Part shown: positions 1 through 11,972 of the stretch, one piece after another | How the letters are laid out: each line of letters starts with the position of its first letter | How positions within the stretch are numbered: the first letter of the stretch is position 1 | Source of the DNA: an uncultured Erythrobacter sp. | Lineage (GTDB): Bacteria; Pseudomonadota; Alphaproteobacteria; Sphingomonadales; Sphingomonadaceae | Length of the DNA: 64,000 nucleotides | NCBI GenBank assembly: GCA_947495555.1 | Contig: CANLZI010000001.1 | Coordinates: forward strand, 286,861-350,860 | Direction: 5' to 3' | Position numbers and translations under genes: made by a program | The notes under the pieces: generated by a model | Seen by the model: only the letters and a program-made list of their open reading frames with translations | What the model was told of the DNA's origin: nothing | The model's database searches: none

Positions 1-530
1 ACCAGCATCCCCGTTTCGAACTTCGACAGCGCGCCTTTCAAAGCAACCTTGCTGTCAGGCGCATAGCCAAAGCCAAATTCTTCGATGATGGACCGACTGA
101 ATCCGCGATTGATCAGATAATCGCGCGCATGCTTGCCGTCATCGCCGCGCAAATTGTCAAAGAACCATTGCTGGGCGGCCTCGGTCACATCGATCAGGCT
201 GGCGCGCTTTTCCGCCTGCTTGGCTGCGCGTGGATCGGGCGCGGGCACTTCCATCCCGGCTTCTTCGGCCAATTGCTTGACTGCATCCATGAAACCCATG
301 CCGCGCTGATCGGTCATCCAGCGGATGACATCGCCATGCGCGCCGCAGCCAAAACAGTGGTAAAAGCCCTTTTGATCATTGACCGTAAAGCTGGGCGATT
401 TCTCGTCATGGAACGGGCAGCACGCCTTCCACTCACGTCCGGCGCGCTGCAATTTGTCGGTCCGCATAATGACGGTCGACAGCGTCACACGCGCGCGTAA
501 TTCGTCCAGCCATTGCGGGGAAAGTGCCAT
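1..530 (-). CDS. dnaG: DNA primase DnaG, N-terminal part (gene runs off the left edge)
   Basis: Reverse-strand translation [21 protein letters not shown]...[33 protein letters not shown]: CHC2 zinc-finger primase signature. Confidence 0.93.
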   Translation of the reverse strand, partial: [176 protein letters not shown]

Positions 531-593
531 GCTCCATTAGTGAGCCAGAGCGGCGCAGGATTCAAGCGAGACTGTGGACCAGTCTGTGCGAAA

Positions 594-1058
594 TTATGAA
601 AGCGCGTCTTTTACCAATCCGCTGGCCAGCCCCATATCCAGCACAGCGCCATATTTGCCCTTCAGCTGGCCCATGACTTTGCCCATATCTTTCATGCCTA
701 CAGCACCGGTTGCGGCCTTGATTTCAGCGATGGCGGCTTTGGTTTCATCCTCGCTCATCATTTGTGGCAGAAATTCTTCGATAATGGCCAATTCGGCGCG
801 TTCGGCATTGGCCAGCTCTTCGCGGCCGCCATCATCATACATGGTGATCGATTCGCGGCGCTGCTTGGCCATCTTCTGAAGAACCGATGTGACCAACTCG
901 TCATCGGGCGTTTCCTTGTCCGACGTGCGCAATTCGATGTCCTTGTCCTTGATCTTGGCAGAGATCTGCCGAAGCGTTGCCGTGCGCTCTTTTTCCTTGG
1001 CCTTCATGGCTGTGATGGTGGCCGCCTTGATGGCATCGCGCATGTTTGTATCGGACAT
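594..1058 (-). CDS. GatB/YqeY domain-containing protein
   Basis: MSDTNMRDAIKAATITAMKAKEKERTATLRQISAKIKDKDIE..., YqeY-like; start chosen at MSDTNM rather than the longer ORF. Confidence 0.88.
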   Translation of the reverse strand: MSDTNMRDAIKAATITAMKAKEKERTATLRQISAKIKDKDIELRTSDKETPDDELVTSVLQKMAKQRRESITMYDDGGREELANAERAELAIIEEFLPQMMSEDETKAAIAEIKAATGAVGMKDMGKVMGQLKGKYGAVLDMGLASGLVKDALS

Positions 1059-1205
1059 GTTTGGTGTTTCCTGTGGATGGATCGTTGTTGGCACGCCACT
1101 TATCGCACATTTGGCCCTTGCGATAGGTTGACGTGGGGGAGGGGCACCCCTAGCGAATGTCTCTTAGCGACATCGCCGGAAAACCTTTTACTTGGAGAGC
1201 CCCCA

Positions 1206-2399
1206 ATGGCTTCTGCCTCTACGCCTGCGCAACCCAAAGATGCGACGGGAGTCATCGTCCTCGCCGATGGCACTGTGGTGTGGGGGATGGGCTTCGGCGC
1301 GAGCGGTTCTGCCGTGGGCGAGGTGTGCTTTAACACCGCCATGACCGGTTATCAGGAAGTGATGACCGACCCCAGCTATGCCGCGCAAATCGTCACCTTC
1401 ACCTTTCCCCATATCGGCAATGTTGGCACCAATGGCGAAGATCTGGAAAGCCGGGTCGAAAGCGCGGTAGGCTGTATCGTTCGCGAAGCTGTGACCCCCG
1501 CTAGCAATTTCCGGAGCGAGCAGGAATTCACCAGCTGGATGGAGGCCAATGGCAAGATCGGCCTGTCCGGCGTCGATACGCGTGCGCTGACGCGCCGCAT
1601 TCGCCTGTCGGGCGCTCCCAATGCGGTGATTGCGCATGATGCCGATGGCAATTTCGACATTCCCGCCTTGCTGAAACAGGCGCAGGAGTGGTCTGGCCTA
1701 GAGGGACTGGATCTCGCCGAGACTGTGACCCGTGAAGCTCTGGAAGATTGGGCCCAAATGCCCGGAGGAGCCGGGGCTTGGACGCTGGGCGAAGGCTATG
1801 CCGAAGGTGAGAGCGCAGATCGCCCCCATGTTGTGGCGATTGATTACGGTGCGAAGGACAATATCTTCCGCAATCTGGTTAAGGCCGGTGCGCGGGTGAC
1901 GGTGGTGCCAGCGCAAACCTCGCTGGAGGATATCCTCAGCCACAATCCCGACGGCGTGTTCCTGTCCAACGGTCCGGGTGATCCAGCGGCAACGGGCGAA
2001 TATGCGGTGCCGGTGATCAAGGCTTTGCTCGACCAGGATATGCCTTTGTTCGGGATTTGCCTCGGCCATCAGATGCTGGCGCTGGCCGCAGGGGCCAAGA
2101 CCACCAAGATGCATCAGGGCCATCGCGGCGCCAATCACCCGGTTCAGCGCGTGGGAGATACATGGCAGACCTCGCGAGACCTGGTGGAGATCACCAGTAT
2201 GAACCACGGCTTTGCGGTAGATGGTGAGAGCCTGCCGGAAGGCGTTGAGCAAACCCATGTCAGCCTATTCGATGGCAGCAATTGCGGCATTGCGATCAAA
2301 GGCAAGAATGCCTTTGGCGTGCAATACCACCCCGAGGCCTCTCCTGGCCCGCAGGACAGTTTCTACCTGTTCGAAAAATTTGTTGGAGGGTTGGGGTGA
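1206..2399 (+). CDS. carA: Carbamoyl phosphate synthase small subunit
   Basis: VLADGTVVWGMGFGA...FNTAMTGYQEVMTDPSYAAQIVTFTFPHIGNVG; GATase motif GICLGHQ; start ATG at 1206. Confidence 0.96.
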   Translation: MASASTPAQPKDATGVIVLADGTVVWGMGFGASGSAVGEVCFNTAMTGYQEVMTDPSYAAQIVTFTFPHIGNVGTNGEDLESRVESAVGCIVREAVTPASNFRSEQEFTSWMEANGKIGLSGVDTRALTRRIRLSGAPNAVIAHDADGNFDIPALLKQAQEWSGLEGLDLAETVTREALEDWAQMPGGAGAWTLGEGYAEGESADRPHVVAIDYGAKDNIFRNLVKAGARVTVVPAQTSLEDILSHNPDGVFLSNGPGDPAATGEYAVPVIKALLDQDMPLFGICLGHQMLALAAGAKTTKMHQGHRGANHPVQRVGDTWQTSRDLVEITSMNHGFAVDGESLPEGVEQTHVSLFDGSNCGIAIKGKNAFGVQYHPEASPGPQDSFYLFEKFVGGLG

Positions 2400-2716
2400 A
2401 GCTCGTCTTATTGCCAGTAACCTTAATAGCCGCCGCCTGTGCCTCAACCGACGTGCCTGCAAATGTAGCTGATCCAGACAATCCAACCCAAATCGAGCTT
2501 GATGCGATTGCGGACAGTTGTGATGCACCCCTTGATTGGCTTCAGCTTGATGGATCGCAGGTAAATTTCCGGCCGATCACTGATGAGGAGATCGCTTCCG
2601 GGGAATTCGATCCGAAATTCGAAGCGGCAGGTTGCGTTTTTGAGATGATCCGAAAGACCGGGATCACGAAAGTTGGCTTCACCGGCAACGGGAAAGCAAG
2701 AGAGATCGAACAATAA
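2396..2716 (+). CDS. Small lipoprotein-like hypothetical protein
   Basis: GTG start overlaps the carA stop (GTGA); N-terminal hydrophobic segment ending in Cys ([14 protein letters not shown]); stop overlaps the carB start (TAATG). Confidence 0.75.
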   Translation: MKLVLLPVTLIAAACASTDVPANVADPDNPTQIELDAIADSCDAPLDWLQLDGSQVNFRPITDEEIASGEFDPKFEAAGCVFEMIRKTGITKVGFTGNGKAREIEQ

Positions 2717-5700
2717 TGCCCAAACGTACTGACATCTCCTCCATTCTCGTCATTGGCGCTGGTCCGATCATTATCGGCCAAGCGTGCGAGTTTGATTACT
2801 CCGGCACCCAGGCGATCAAGGCACTGAAGGAGGAGGGCTATCGCGTCATCCTGGTCAATTCCAATCCGGCCACGATCATGACCGATCCCGAATTTGCCGA
2901 TGCGACCTATATAGAGCCGATCACCCCCGACATCGTCGCCAAGATCATTGATAAGGAACGCCCCGACGCATTGCTGCCAACCATGGGCGGACAGACGGCG
3001 CTGAATTGCGCGCTGGCTTTGGACGCTGATGGTACGCTTGAGAAATTCGGCGTCGAAATGATCGGTGCCAAGGCTGATGTGATCGACAAGGCCGAAAACC
3101 GCCTGCGGTTCCGCGATGCGATGGACAAAATCGGCTTGGAAAGCGCGCGCAGCGGCACCGCGCATACAGTGGACGAGGCCTTTGCCGTGCTGGAACGCAC
3201 CGGACTGCCCTCCATCATCCGGCCCAGCTTTACGATGGGCGGTACCGGCGGCGGCATCGCCTATAACAAGGCCGAATTCGAAGCGATTGTGCGCGGCGGA
3301 ATCGATGCCAGCCCGACCAATGAAGTGCTGATCGAGGAATCGCTGCTCGGCTGGAAAGAGTATGAGATGGAGGTTGTCCGCGATAAAAAGGACAATTGCA
3401 TCATCATCTGCTCGATCGAAAATGTCGATGCGATGGGCGTGCATACGGGCGATTCCATCACCGTGGCACCAGCGCTGACGCTGACCGATAAAGAATACCA
3501 GATCATGCGCACCGCATCGCTCAACGTGCTGCGCGAAATTGGCGTGGAAACGGGCGGTTCCAATGTGCAGTTCGCGGTCAATCCCAAGGATGGCCGCCTG
3601 ATCGTTATCGAGATGAACCCGCGTGTCTCGCGCTCCTCTGCGCTCGCTTCGAAAGCCACCGGCTTCCCGATTGCTCGTGTCGCCGCAAAATTGGCGGTTG
3701 GGTACACTCTGGACGAGATCACCAACGAAATCACCGGCGCAACGCCGGCCAGCTTTGAGCCCACGATTGATTATGTCGTGACCAAGATCCCACGCTTTGC
3801 CTTCGAGAAGTTCAAAGGGGCTAAAAATGAATTGGCCACCGCGATGAAATCGGTCGGCGAAGTCATGGCGATTGGTCGCAATTTTCAGGAGAGCATGCAA
3901 AAGGCGCTGCGCGGTCTGGAAACGGGCCTCGACGGGTTTAACCGCGTGCCAGAGTTGGAAGGTGTGCATCGCGATGTGATCACGGCTGCTTTGTCCAAGC
4001 GGACACCGGATCGGCTGTTGCAAGTGGGACAGGCGTTCCGCGAAGGTCTGACGGTGGAGGAAATCCACCCGATCACTGGCTATGACAAATGGTTTTTGCG
4101 CCAGGTTGAAGAGATCATCGACGCTGAAAAAGACATTTCCAGCAATGGTTTGCCTGGCGATGCTGCGTCTTTGCGTAAGCTGAAATCGATAGGTTTTTCC
4201 GACAAGCGTCTGGCGACCTTGGCGGTGCGCTCTGTTGGCGTGGCCGGCGGAATGGCGGAAACGCAGGCGCGGCGCAGCGGATTGCTGCACGATGCTCTGC
4301 AAGCCATGGCGGGGGCGACGTCGGAAGACGAAGTGCGCGCGCTGCGTGACAAGCTGGGTGTGCGCCCTGTGTTCAAGCGGATCGATAGTTGCGCAGCCGA
4401 GTTTGAGGCGATCACGCCCTATATGTACTCGACCTATGAAGCGCCCAGCTTTGGAGAGCCGGAATGCGAGGCGATGCCTTCAGACCGTCGCAAGGTCGTT
4501 ATTTTGGGCGGTGGACCCAACCGCATCGGGCAGGGGATCGAGTTCGATTATTGCTGCGTCCATGCGTGTTTTGCGCTGGAAGAGGCTGGGTTTGAGACCA
4601 TCATGGTCAATTGCAATCCGGAAACAGTCTCGACTGATTATGATACGTCCGACAGGCTGTATTTCGAACCGCTGACAGCAGAAGATGTGCTCGAAATCCT
4701 GCGGGTTGAGCAATCCAACGGCGAATTGGTGGGTGTAATCGTGCAATTTGGCGGACAAACTCCGCTGAAACTGGCGCAGGCGCTGGAGGACGAAGGCATT
4801 CCTATCCTGGGCACCTCGCCCGATGCGATTGACCTGGCCGAAGATCGCGAGCGTTTTGCCAAGCTGGTCGACAAGTTGAAACTTAAACAACCAGAGAATG
4901 GCATCGCCAAAAGCCGCGACGAAGCCGCCGCAGTTGCCGCTCGCATTGCCTATCCGGTTCTGCTGCGACCATCCTATGTCTTGGGCGGAAGGGCGATGGA
5001 GATCGTCGATAGCGAGGCTCAGCTCGACAATTACATCAACACTGCGGTCAATGTGTCGGGCGACAGCCCGGTCTTGATCGACCAATATTTGCGCGATGCG
5101 ACCGAATGCGACGTAGATGCGCTGTGCGATGGCGATGAAGTGCGGATCGCGGGCGTGATGCAGCATATCGAGGAAGCTGGCGTCCATTCGGGCGACAGCG
5201 CCTGTACTCTGCCGCCATATTCTCTGCCCGATGATATCATTGCCGAGATGGAGCGTCAGGCCGAGGCGCTTGCATTTGCCTTGAAAGTGCGCGGCTTGAT
5301 GAACATTCAATTCGCCGTGAAAGATGGCGAGGTTTATCTGATCGAGGTCAATCCGCGAGCCAGCCGTACGGTGCCATTTGTCGCCAAGGCGATCGGACAA
5401 CCGGTCGCAAAAATTGCTGCGCGCGTCATGGCAGGCGAAAAATTGAGCAATTTTGAACCGTTCAAACGCGACCTGCCCTACATGGCGGTGAAAGAGGCCG
5501 TGTTCCCGTTCAATCGCTTCCCCGGCAGCGATCCTGTGCTGACACCGGAGATGAAATCAACCGGCGAAGTGATGGGCATCGACACCACATTTGCGGCCGC
5601 TTTCCTGAAGTCTCAATTGGGCGCGGGGTCGAGCTTGCCGGAAAGTGGAACGGTGTTTGTTTCGGTCAAGACGAGCGACAAGCCGATCATTGTTCCGGCG

Positions 5701-6039
5701 GTAAAATCGCTGTTGGATCAAGGGTTTGACATTATCGCCACGGGCGGCACACAAGCCTATTTAACCGAGCAGGGATTGAAGGTTGAGCGGGTGAACAAGG
5801 TTGCCGAAGGCCAACCACATGTGGTCGATAAAATCATCGATGGCGATGTCGCTTTGATCTTCAACACAACCGAGGGTTGGCAGAGCTTGCTCGATTCGAA
5901 ATCGATCCGCGCATCGGCCTTGGAAGAGAAGATTCCGTACTACACAACGGCCACTGCTTCGCTCGCTGCAGCCCAGGCAATTGGGGCTGTAAACGCAAGG
6001 CAGCTTGAAGTCCGCTCATTGCAAGACTATTATAGCTAA
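2716..6039 (+). CDS. carB: Carbamoyl phosphate synthase large subunit
   Basis: [37 protein letters not shown]...; full-length 1107 aa. Confidence 0.98.
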   Translation: MPKRTDISSILVIGAGPIIIGQACEFDYSGTQAIKALKEEGYRVILVNSNPATIMTDPEFADATYIEPITPDIVAKIIDKERPDALLPTMGGQTALNCALALDADGTLEKFGVEMIGAKADVIDKAENRLRFRDAMDKIGLESARSGTAHTVDEAFAVLERTGLPSIIRPSFTMGGTGGGIAYNKAEFEAIVRGGIDASPTNEVLIEESLLGWKEYEMEVVRDKKDNCIIICSIENVDAMGVHTGDSITVAPALTLTDKEYQIMRTASLNVLREIGVETGGSNVQFAVNPKDGRLIVIEMNPRVSRSSALASKATGFPIARVAAKLAVGYTLDEITNEITGATPASFEPTIDYVVTKIPRFAFEKFKGAKNELATAMKSVGEVMAIGRNFQESMQKALRGLETGLDGFNRVPELEGVHRDVITAALSKRTPDRLLQVGQAFREGLTVEEIHPITGYDKWFLRQVEEIIDAEKDISSNGLPGDAASLRKLKSIGFSDKRLATLAVRSVGVAGGMAETQARRSGLLHDALQAMAGATSEDEVRALRDKLGVRPVFKRIDSCAAEFEAITPYMYSTYEAPSFGEPECEAMPSDRRKVVILGGGPNRIGQGIEFDYCCVHACFALEEAGFETIMVNCNPETVSTDYDTSDRLYFEPLTAEDVLEILRVEQSNGELVGVIVQFGGQTPLKLAQALEDEGIPILGTSPDAIDLAEDRERFAKLVDKLKLKQPENGIAKSRDEAAAVAARIAYPVLLRPSYVLGGRAMEIVDSEAQLDNYINTAVNVSGDSPVLIDQYLRDATECDVDALCDGDEVRIAGVMQHIEEAGVHSGDSACTLPPYSLPDDIIAEMERQAEALAFALKVRGLMNIQFAVKDGEVYLIEVNPRASRTVPFVAKAIGQPVAKIAARVMAGEKLSNFEPFKRDLPYMAVKEAVFPFNRFPGSDPVLTPEMKSTGEVMGIDTTFAAAFLKSQLGAGSSLPESGTVFVSVKTSDKPIIVPAVKSLLDQGFDIIATGGTQAYLTEQGLKVERVNKVAEGQPHVVDKIIDGDVALIFNTTEGWQSLLDSKSIRASALEEKIPYYTTATASLAAAQAIGAVNARQLEVRSLQDYYS

Positions 6040-6161
6040 ACAAATCTAGCGTTCCTCCCGACATTTCGACGAGATCGCGCCGCCTCCTGTGAAGCGGCCA
6101 TGGTCTTGATGTTGTGAATTTTGGGGGTCGCGCGCCGAACGAAAAAGACTGGATTGCTACG

Positions 6162-6629
6162 ATGGATAAGGTTCCCATGCTCGCGGAAGGCTATGAGCGG
6201 CTTACGGCTGATCTCAAGACCTTGCGCGCGGAACGCCCGAAGATTGTTGATGCGATCGAGGAAGCTCGCGCGCATGGTGATCTCTCGGAAAATGCTGAAT
6301 ATCACGCTGCGAAAGAACGTCAGGGCCAGGTAGAGGCCATGATCGGTGACATCGAAAGCAAGGTGACTCGCGCACAGATCATTGATCCGGCAAGTTTGTC
6401 GGGTGACAAGATTGTGTTCGGCGCGACCGTCACGCTGCTGGATGACGACGACAAACCGGTGAAATACCAGATTGTTGGCGAGACCGAAGCGGATGCAGCG
6501 AGTGGCCGCATTTCGTTCAGCTCTCCCTTGGCTCGTGCCCTGATCGGCAAGAACAAGGGTGACGAGATCGAAGTGACCGTGCCATCGGGCGACAAGTTCT
6601 ACCTTGTCGAGAAGATCGAATTCATTTGA
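6162..6629 (+). CDS. greA: Transcription elongation factor GreA
   Basis: [55 protein letters not shown]. Confidence 0.95.
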   Translation: MDKVPMLAEGYERLTADLKTLRAERPKIVDAIEEARAHGDLSENAEYHAAKERQGQVEAMIGDIESKVTRAQIIDPASLSGDKIVFGATVTLLDDDDKPVKYQIVGETEADAASGRISFSSPLARALIGKNKGDEIEVTVPSGDKFYLVEKIEFI

Positions 6630-6642
6630 TCAGTGGGGCTGC

Positions 6643-7143
6643 TCAATCGAGCAGCTTTTCCATCGCATAATTGTGGATCGGGACAGGCTGTTGAGCGGTC
6701 CCGATATCAAAATCACGCCTGTGGGTGACGGCGTATCCGGCGCGCTCAAATGCGCCGCGGGCAAGTTCGCTCGCCTCGGTATACAGCCGCCCAATTCCGG
6801 TCGTGCGAGCATGCGATTCGGCTGAAGCCAGCAATTGGTTGGCTAGCCCGAACCGAGTGTGGTCAGGGTGGCAATACAGCATGTCGAGATGACCGTCGCC
6901 ACGCTTGTCCACTTCCAACAGGGCATAGGCGACGGGTTGATCGGCTGCATTCACTGCGACCCAGATCAATGCTCCGGCAGCAGCGCGAGCGACAAACCGA
7001 TCTGCTGTTTGATGGCGGCTCTCCCATGCGACAACTTGTGCTGGGCTATAGCCATGCGGTCCAATCGAGGTAATGGCCGCCCGAGTGATTTCGGCCAGAC
7101 GCGGCGCATCGGTATCGCGGAACGGGCGAAGGGAATAGCTCAT
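6643..7143 (-). CDS. GNAT family N-acetyltransferase
   Basis: MSYSLRPFRDTDAPRLAEITRAAI...LDMLYCHPDHTRFGLANQLLASAE. Confidence 0.85.
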   Translation of the reverse strand: MSYSLRPFRDTDAPRLAEITRAAITSIGPHGYSPAQVVAWESRHQTADRFVARAAAGALIWVAVNAADQPVAYALLEVDKRGDGHLDMLYCHPDHTRFGLANQLLASAESHARTTGIGRLYTEASELARGAFERAGYAVTHRRDFDIGTAQQPVPIHNYAMEKLLD

Positions 7144-7204
7144 AACTGTGCGTTGGCTGAGTGCTGTTTGGGCCGTGAACGCTTGGTCCAAAGCCGGCGC
7201 GTGC

Positions 7205-7438
7205 TTACGCGTCGGGTGTCAGCAATTTGTGCAGATGGACCACAACATAACGCATCTCTGCGTCATCAACGGTCCGTTGTGCTTGCGCACGCCAAGCATC
7301 TTCGGCGGCTTCATAGTCGCTGAAAACGCCAACCACATGGACACTCTCTGGATCCTGGAATTCCATGGAGCGCGGATCGGTGACCCGTCCACCCATGACC
7401 AGGTGCAGTTTCTGTTTTGGGGTGGTTTCTTCCATCAC
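7205..7438 (-). CDS. DUF4170-like small protein
   Basis: KLHLVMGGRVTDPRSMEFQDPESVHVVGVFSDYEAAEDAWRAQAQRTVDDAEMRYVVVHLHKLL. Confidence 0.7.
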   Translation of the reverse strand: MMEETTPKQKLHLVMGGRVTDPRSMEFQDPESVHVVGVFSDYEAAEDAWRAQAQRTVDDAEMRYVVVHLHKLLTPDA

Positions 7439-7528
7439 TTAAATCTTTCTTGAGGGCCAATGCCCGATCTGTCGATAAGCGCAGGCCCATAACCTCATTG
7501 GATTGGTTTCACCAGCAACTTTGCGCGG

Positions 7529-8020
7529 TTAGTGGACGATCCGGTCACGCATATCGCGCACCGTGCGGCTCGCCTTACGCGTGGCTGTGCGCGTCACAGT
7601 CCGAGTGCGATCGGCTGCGGTTCCCGCCAGATGGGCGGCTTCGCGCTTTGCAGTCCGTGCCTTGTCGCTGACACTGTCGCTCAGGTCTTCCAATTTGTCC
7701 TGTCCTTCGCGCGCGACATCGCTCGCAGCGTCAAAGGCTTGAATGCCATAGCTGATGACCGCATCGGTCACTAACGCTGCCAGCACGCCGGTTCGCTTGG
7801 TCAAGCGGCGGCCTGGCTTCGTCATGGCACCGATGGCCAGACCAGCGAGGATCGCTCCACCCACTGTGGCCAAGGGGTGCTTTTTCACAAATTCTGTAGC
7901 GTTTTGGGCAGCTTCTTGTGCCGCTACTTGCAAGGAACGTTCTTCATGGCGCTGTTCAGCGGCCTCGATTTTTACGCGGAGTGCATCACGCTTTTCATCA
8001 CTGCTCATGGTCTTCTCCAA
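7529..8020 (-). CDS. Membrane-associated hypothetical protein (stress cluster)
   Basis: 163 aa; short glycine/alanine-rich TM-like segment and a basic C-terminus; overlaps the next gene upstream. Confidence 0.65.
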   Translation of the reverse strand: MEKTMSSDEKRDALRVKIEAAEQRHEERSLQVAAQEAAQNATEFVKKHPLATVGGAILAGLAIGAMTKPGRRLTKRTGVLAALVTDAVISYGIQAFDAASDVAREGQDKLEDLSDSVSDKARTAKREAAHLAGTAADRTRTVTRTATRKASRTVRDMRDRIVH

Positions 8021-8384
8021 TTATTCTATCACCACGATCATCATTCGGGGGGAGGGTGACAGGGTCGGTTGCATCATGTGAGGCCTGATCCAGGGGCTGG
8101 TCCTCTGACGCGTCATCGCTCAGCAGCTCAAGGATTGGCTTGCGCGCAAACCATAGAGCCGCGGCGGCCACCACGGCCGCCAAGATACCGCGATTGTCGC
8201 CAGCCGTGTTGCCGGCTTTGTGCAACACATCGCTGGCACCATCGCCGATGCGTCCTGCAACGCGTTTGCCCAGGCTCTCAGCATTCATAATATTGCGGAC
8301 ATGAGCCACGTCAGCGATGATCAGGCTGTGCGCGGTATCGCGCAGGGCCCTATCTTCACGCATCTGTCGTTTCAGCTTGCTCAT
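7998..8384 (-). CDS. Hypothetical protein with one TM-like segment (stress cluster)
   Basis: MSKLKRQMREDRALRDTAHSLIIADVAHVRNI...GILAAVVAAAALWFARKPIL; tightly spaced with neighbours. Confidence 0.65.
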   Translation of the reverse strand: MSKLKRQMREDRALRDTAHSLIIADVAHVRNIMNAESLGKRVAGRIGDGASDVLHKAGNTAGDNRGILAAVVAAAALWFARKPILELLSDDASEDQPLDQASHDATDPVTLPPNDDRGDRIIGEDHEQ

Positions 8385-8806
8385 TTTTCGTCACTCTTGA
8401 ACGAATTGGCGATTTCAATGCCGTTGGACCGTACCAAAAGCAGAAGTATCACTGCGACCAGCAATAGCACGCCAACAACTACAGCTGTGGCGCCCCAAGC
8501 TCCCAATACCGGGATCAAGCCAAACAAAACGCCGACCACCAATGCGATCAGCGCCAAGTGGATGAAACCTAACGCGAAAAGGCCATACAATGCAGCTGAT
8601 TTTCCGCGATTGGCGACAAAGCCAGCACGGGTCTTCTGGAACGCTAGCTCGGCCTCGGCATAATTTTTGCCGTCTTCGACCAGCGCAGCGATTTCCTCTG
8701 TCAAAGACACATCGCGTGCATCTTCCAGTTCGTCTTCGCCGCGTACTGCTGCGTCCAAATCAGTGTCTGCATCCTGCCGCTCAATCGGCAGGTCGTCATC
8801 GCGCAT
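8381..8806 (-). CDS. Phage holin/Holin-X-like membrane protein (stress cluster)
   Basis: Two predicted TM segments (GLFALGFIHLALIALVVGVLFGLIPVLGAWGATAVVVGVLLLVAVILLLL) after an acidic N-terminus. Confidence 0.65.
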   Translation of the reverse strand: MRDDDLPIERQDADTDLDAAVRGEDELEDARDVSLTEEIAALVEDGKNYAEAELAFQKTRAGFVANRGKSAALYGLFALGFIHLALIALVVGVLFGLIPVLGAWGATAVVVGVLLLVAVILLLLVRSNGIEIANSFKSDEK

Positions 8807-8828
8807 GTACAGCCCCCTCAGCTGGTGC

Positions 8829-9413
8829 TTAGTCGCGTCCGCCGCCGCTGAACATGCGGGCCAGCAAGAAGCCAGCCACTGCAGCGATACCTACGGCAAC
8901 GCCAGGGCTTTTGCGGACAAATTCACGCGCATCTTCGCCGATTTCGTCGACGCTTTTTGCTTCCAACTTGGCAGAAGCTTCGGCCAGGCTGCGCGATGCC
9001 TTGCGGGCGTAATCGCCATATTGCTCACCCAGCTTCTCGTCGATCTGTGGAGCGGTGTCAGACACAACCTTGCCCAGCGACGACAATGCATCGCTTGCTT
9101 TGGTCTTGCCTTCGACGGCCAGTTCACCGGCCTTTACCTTGGCATCGGCGCCATAGTTCTTCGCTTCTTCGACCAGGTCACCGGTTTTGCCTTTGGCTTG
9201 GTCGCGGTATGAACCCGCGCGATCGCCTGCTTCTGCCTTCAGCGCAGCAGCGCCGGCCTTCGCTTCATCGAGCGCGGCGGAGAAACGGGTTTTCGCTTCG
9301 GATGTGTTGTCTGTTGTTTTCGTCACTTTGGTTGCTTTCTTAGCGGTTGATTTCTTTGCGGGTGCTTTGCGCGATTTTGTCGCGCTGGAGCTGCTAGAGC
9401 TTCCTTGTGCCAT
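8829..9413 (-). CDS. LEA-like/DUF883-like protein with lysine/alanine-rich N-terminus and C-terminal TM anchor
   Basis: MAQGSSSSSSATKSRKAPAKKSTAKKATKVTKTT...; amphipathic Ala/Lys/Glu repeats; C-terminal VAVGIAAVAGFLLARMFSGGGRD. Confidence 0.7.
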   Translation of the reverse strand: MAQGSSSSSSATKSRKAPAKKSTAKKATKVTKTTDNTSEAKTRFSAALDEAKAGAAALKAEAGDRAGSYRDQAKGKTGDLVEEAKNYGADAKVKAGELAVEGKTKASDALSSLGKVVSDTAPQIDEKLGEQYGDYARKASRSLAEASAKLEAKSVDEIGEDAREFVRKSPGVAVGIAAVAGFLLARMFSGGGRD

Positions 9414-9486
9414 AAATGCCTCCTTTGTGCCCGGTGCGGCTACGTATTCCAATGGCCAAACTATAAAGTTTGGGGTTCTATGTTGC

Positions 9487-9511
9487 AACGCAACTTGCGC
9501 CTCAAAGTTCC
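9487..9511 (-). promoter_or_regulatory. EcfG-type general stress response promoter (GGAAC-N16-CGTT)
   Basis: On the + strand AACG (9487-9490), 16 nt, GTTCC (9507-9511); reads GGAAC-N16-CGTT on the minus strand, about 75 nt upstream of the 9413 start codon. Confidence 0.75.
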
Positions 9512-9531
9512 GACGCATAAAGGCGCAGTAA

Positions 9532-11384
<1,853 letters not shown>

Positions 11385-11464
11385 TACTGAGCAATCCCGC
11401 TGAGGGTGCGGGTCGCATCCGTGCAGGCAATGTCTGGTATCTGGCGCAACAACACCCTCCCATA

Positions 11465-11485
11465 AAGCTGACGCCGTGTCAGCTT
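11465..11485. promoter_or_regulatory. Perfect inverted repeat AAGCTGAC-gccgt-GTCAGCTT, candidate operator
   Basis: 8-bp perfect arms, about 80 bp upstream of the MarR-like gene. Confidence 0.55.
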
Positions 11486-11619
11486 GCGTGTTGAAGGTAT
11501 TTACAGTCTGAATACTCCGCTCCGAACCCTCGGACGACTACCTATACAGGTTGTAGGAAGGGGGCATATTGATCGGGATTAGCGGCGTTTTGCCGCAGGT
11601 TGAGGGCAAAGATGTGCGA

Positions 11620-11787
11620 TTACGCCTTGTCTGACATGGCGCGATCCAGACGCAATTGGTTAATCGCCGCGTCAACATGGGCCGCAGCAATATGCGCGCC
11701 AAGCTGGTCAAGGCTGGTCAGCTGAGCCTCCAACGCGTTGACAATGGGGGCTAATCCCTCGGCCCGGTCTACTCTCTCAGAACTCAA
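11620..11787 (-). CDS. Candidate small protein, 55 aa, TTG start
   Basis: Reverse-strand reading LSSERVDRAEGLAPIVNALEAQLTSLDQLGAHIAAAHVDAAINQLRLDRAMSDKA*, preceded by GGGAAG; below the length cutoff of the ORF track. Confidence 0.5.
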   Translation of the reverse strand: MSSERVDRAEGLAPIVNALEAQLTSLDQLGAHIAAAHVDAAINQLRLDRAMSDKA

Positions 11788-11972
11788 ACGTAATCTTCCC
11801 GCCGCGCGTCCTCACCAGAGATACTTAGCGGAGAGAGCGGTAAAACGACAGACGAGTTTGATCCGATTTCAACATAAACACTGCATAAAACATGTAGTTA
11901 GTATTACTACGTAGTGCAGCGCCATGATGCGGTTCGGGCAGCTATCGGAACGAATCCTGTCGTAAAATTGCT

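Noticed and set aside
762-2399. 545-aa ORF reading through the YqeY gene into carA
   Set aside because: The N-terminal part is antisense to the YqeY-domain gene; the real carA start is ATG 1206.
2542-4302. 586-aa antisense ORF opposite carB
   Set aside because: Shadow frame of a high-GC gene; no recognisable protein and complete overlap with carB.
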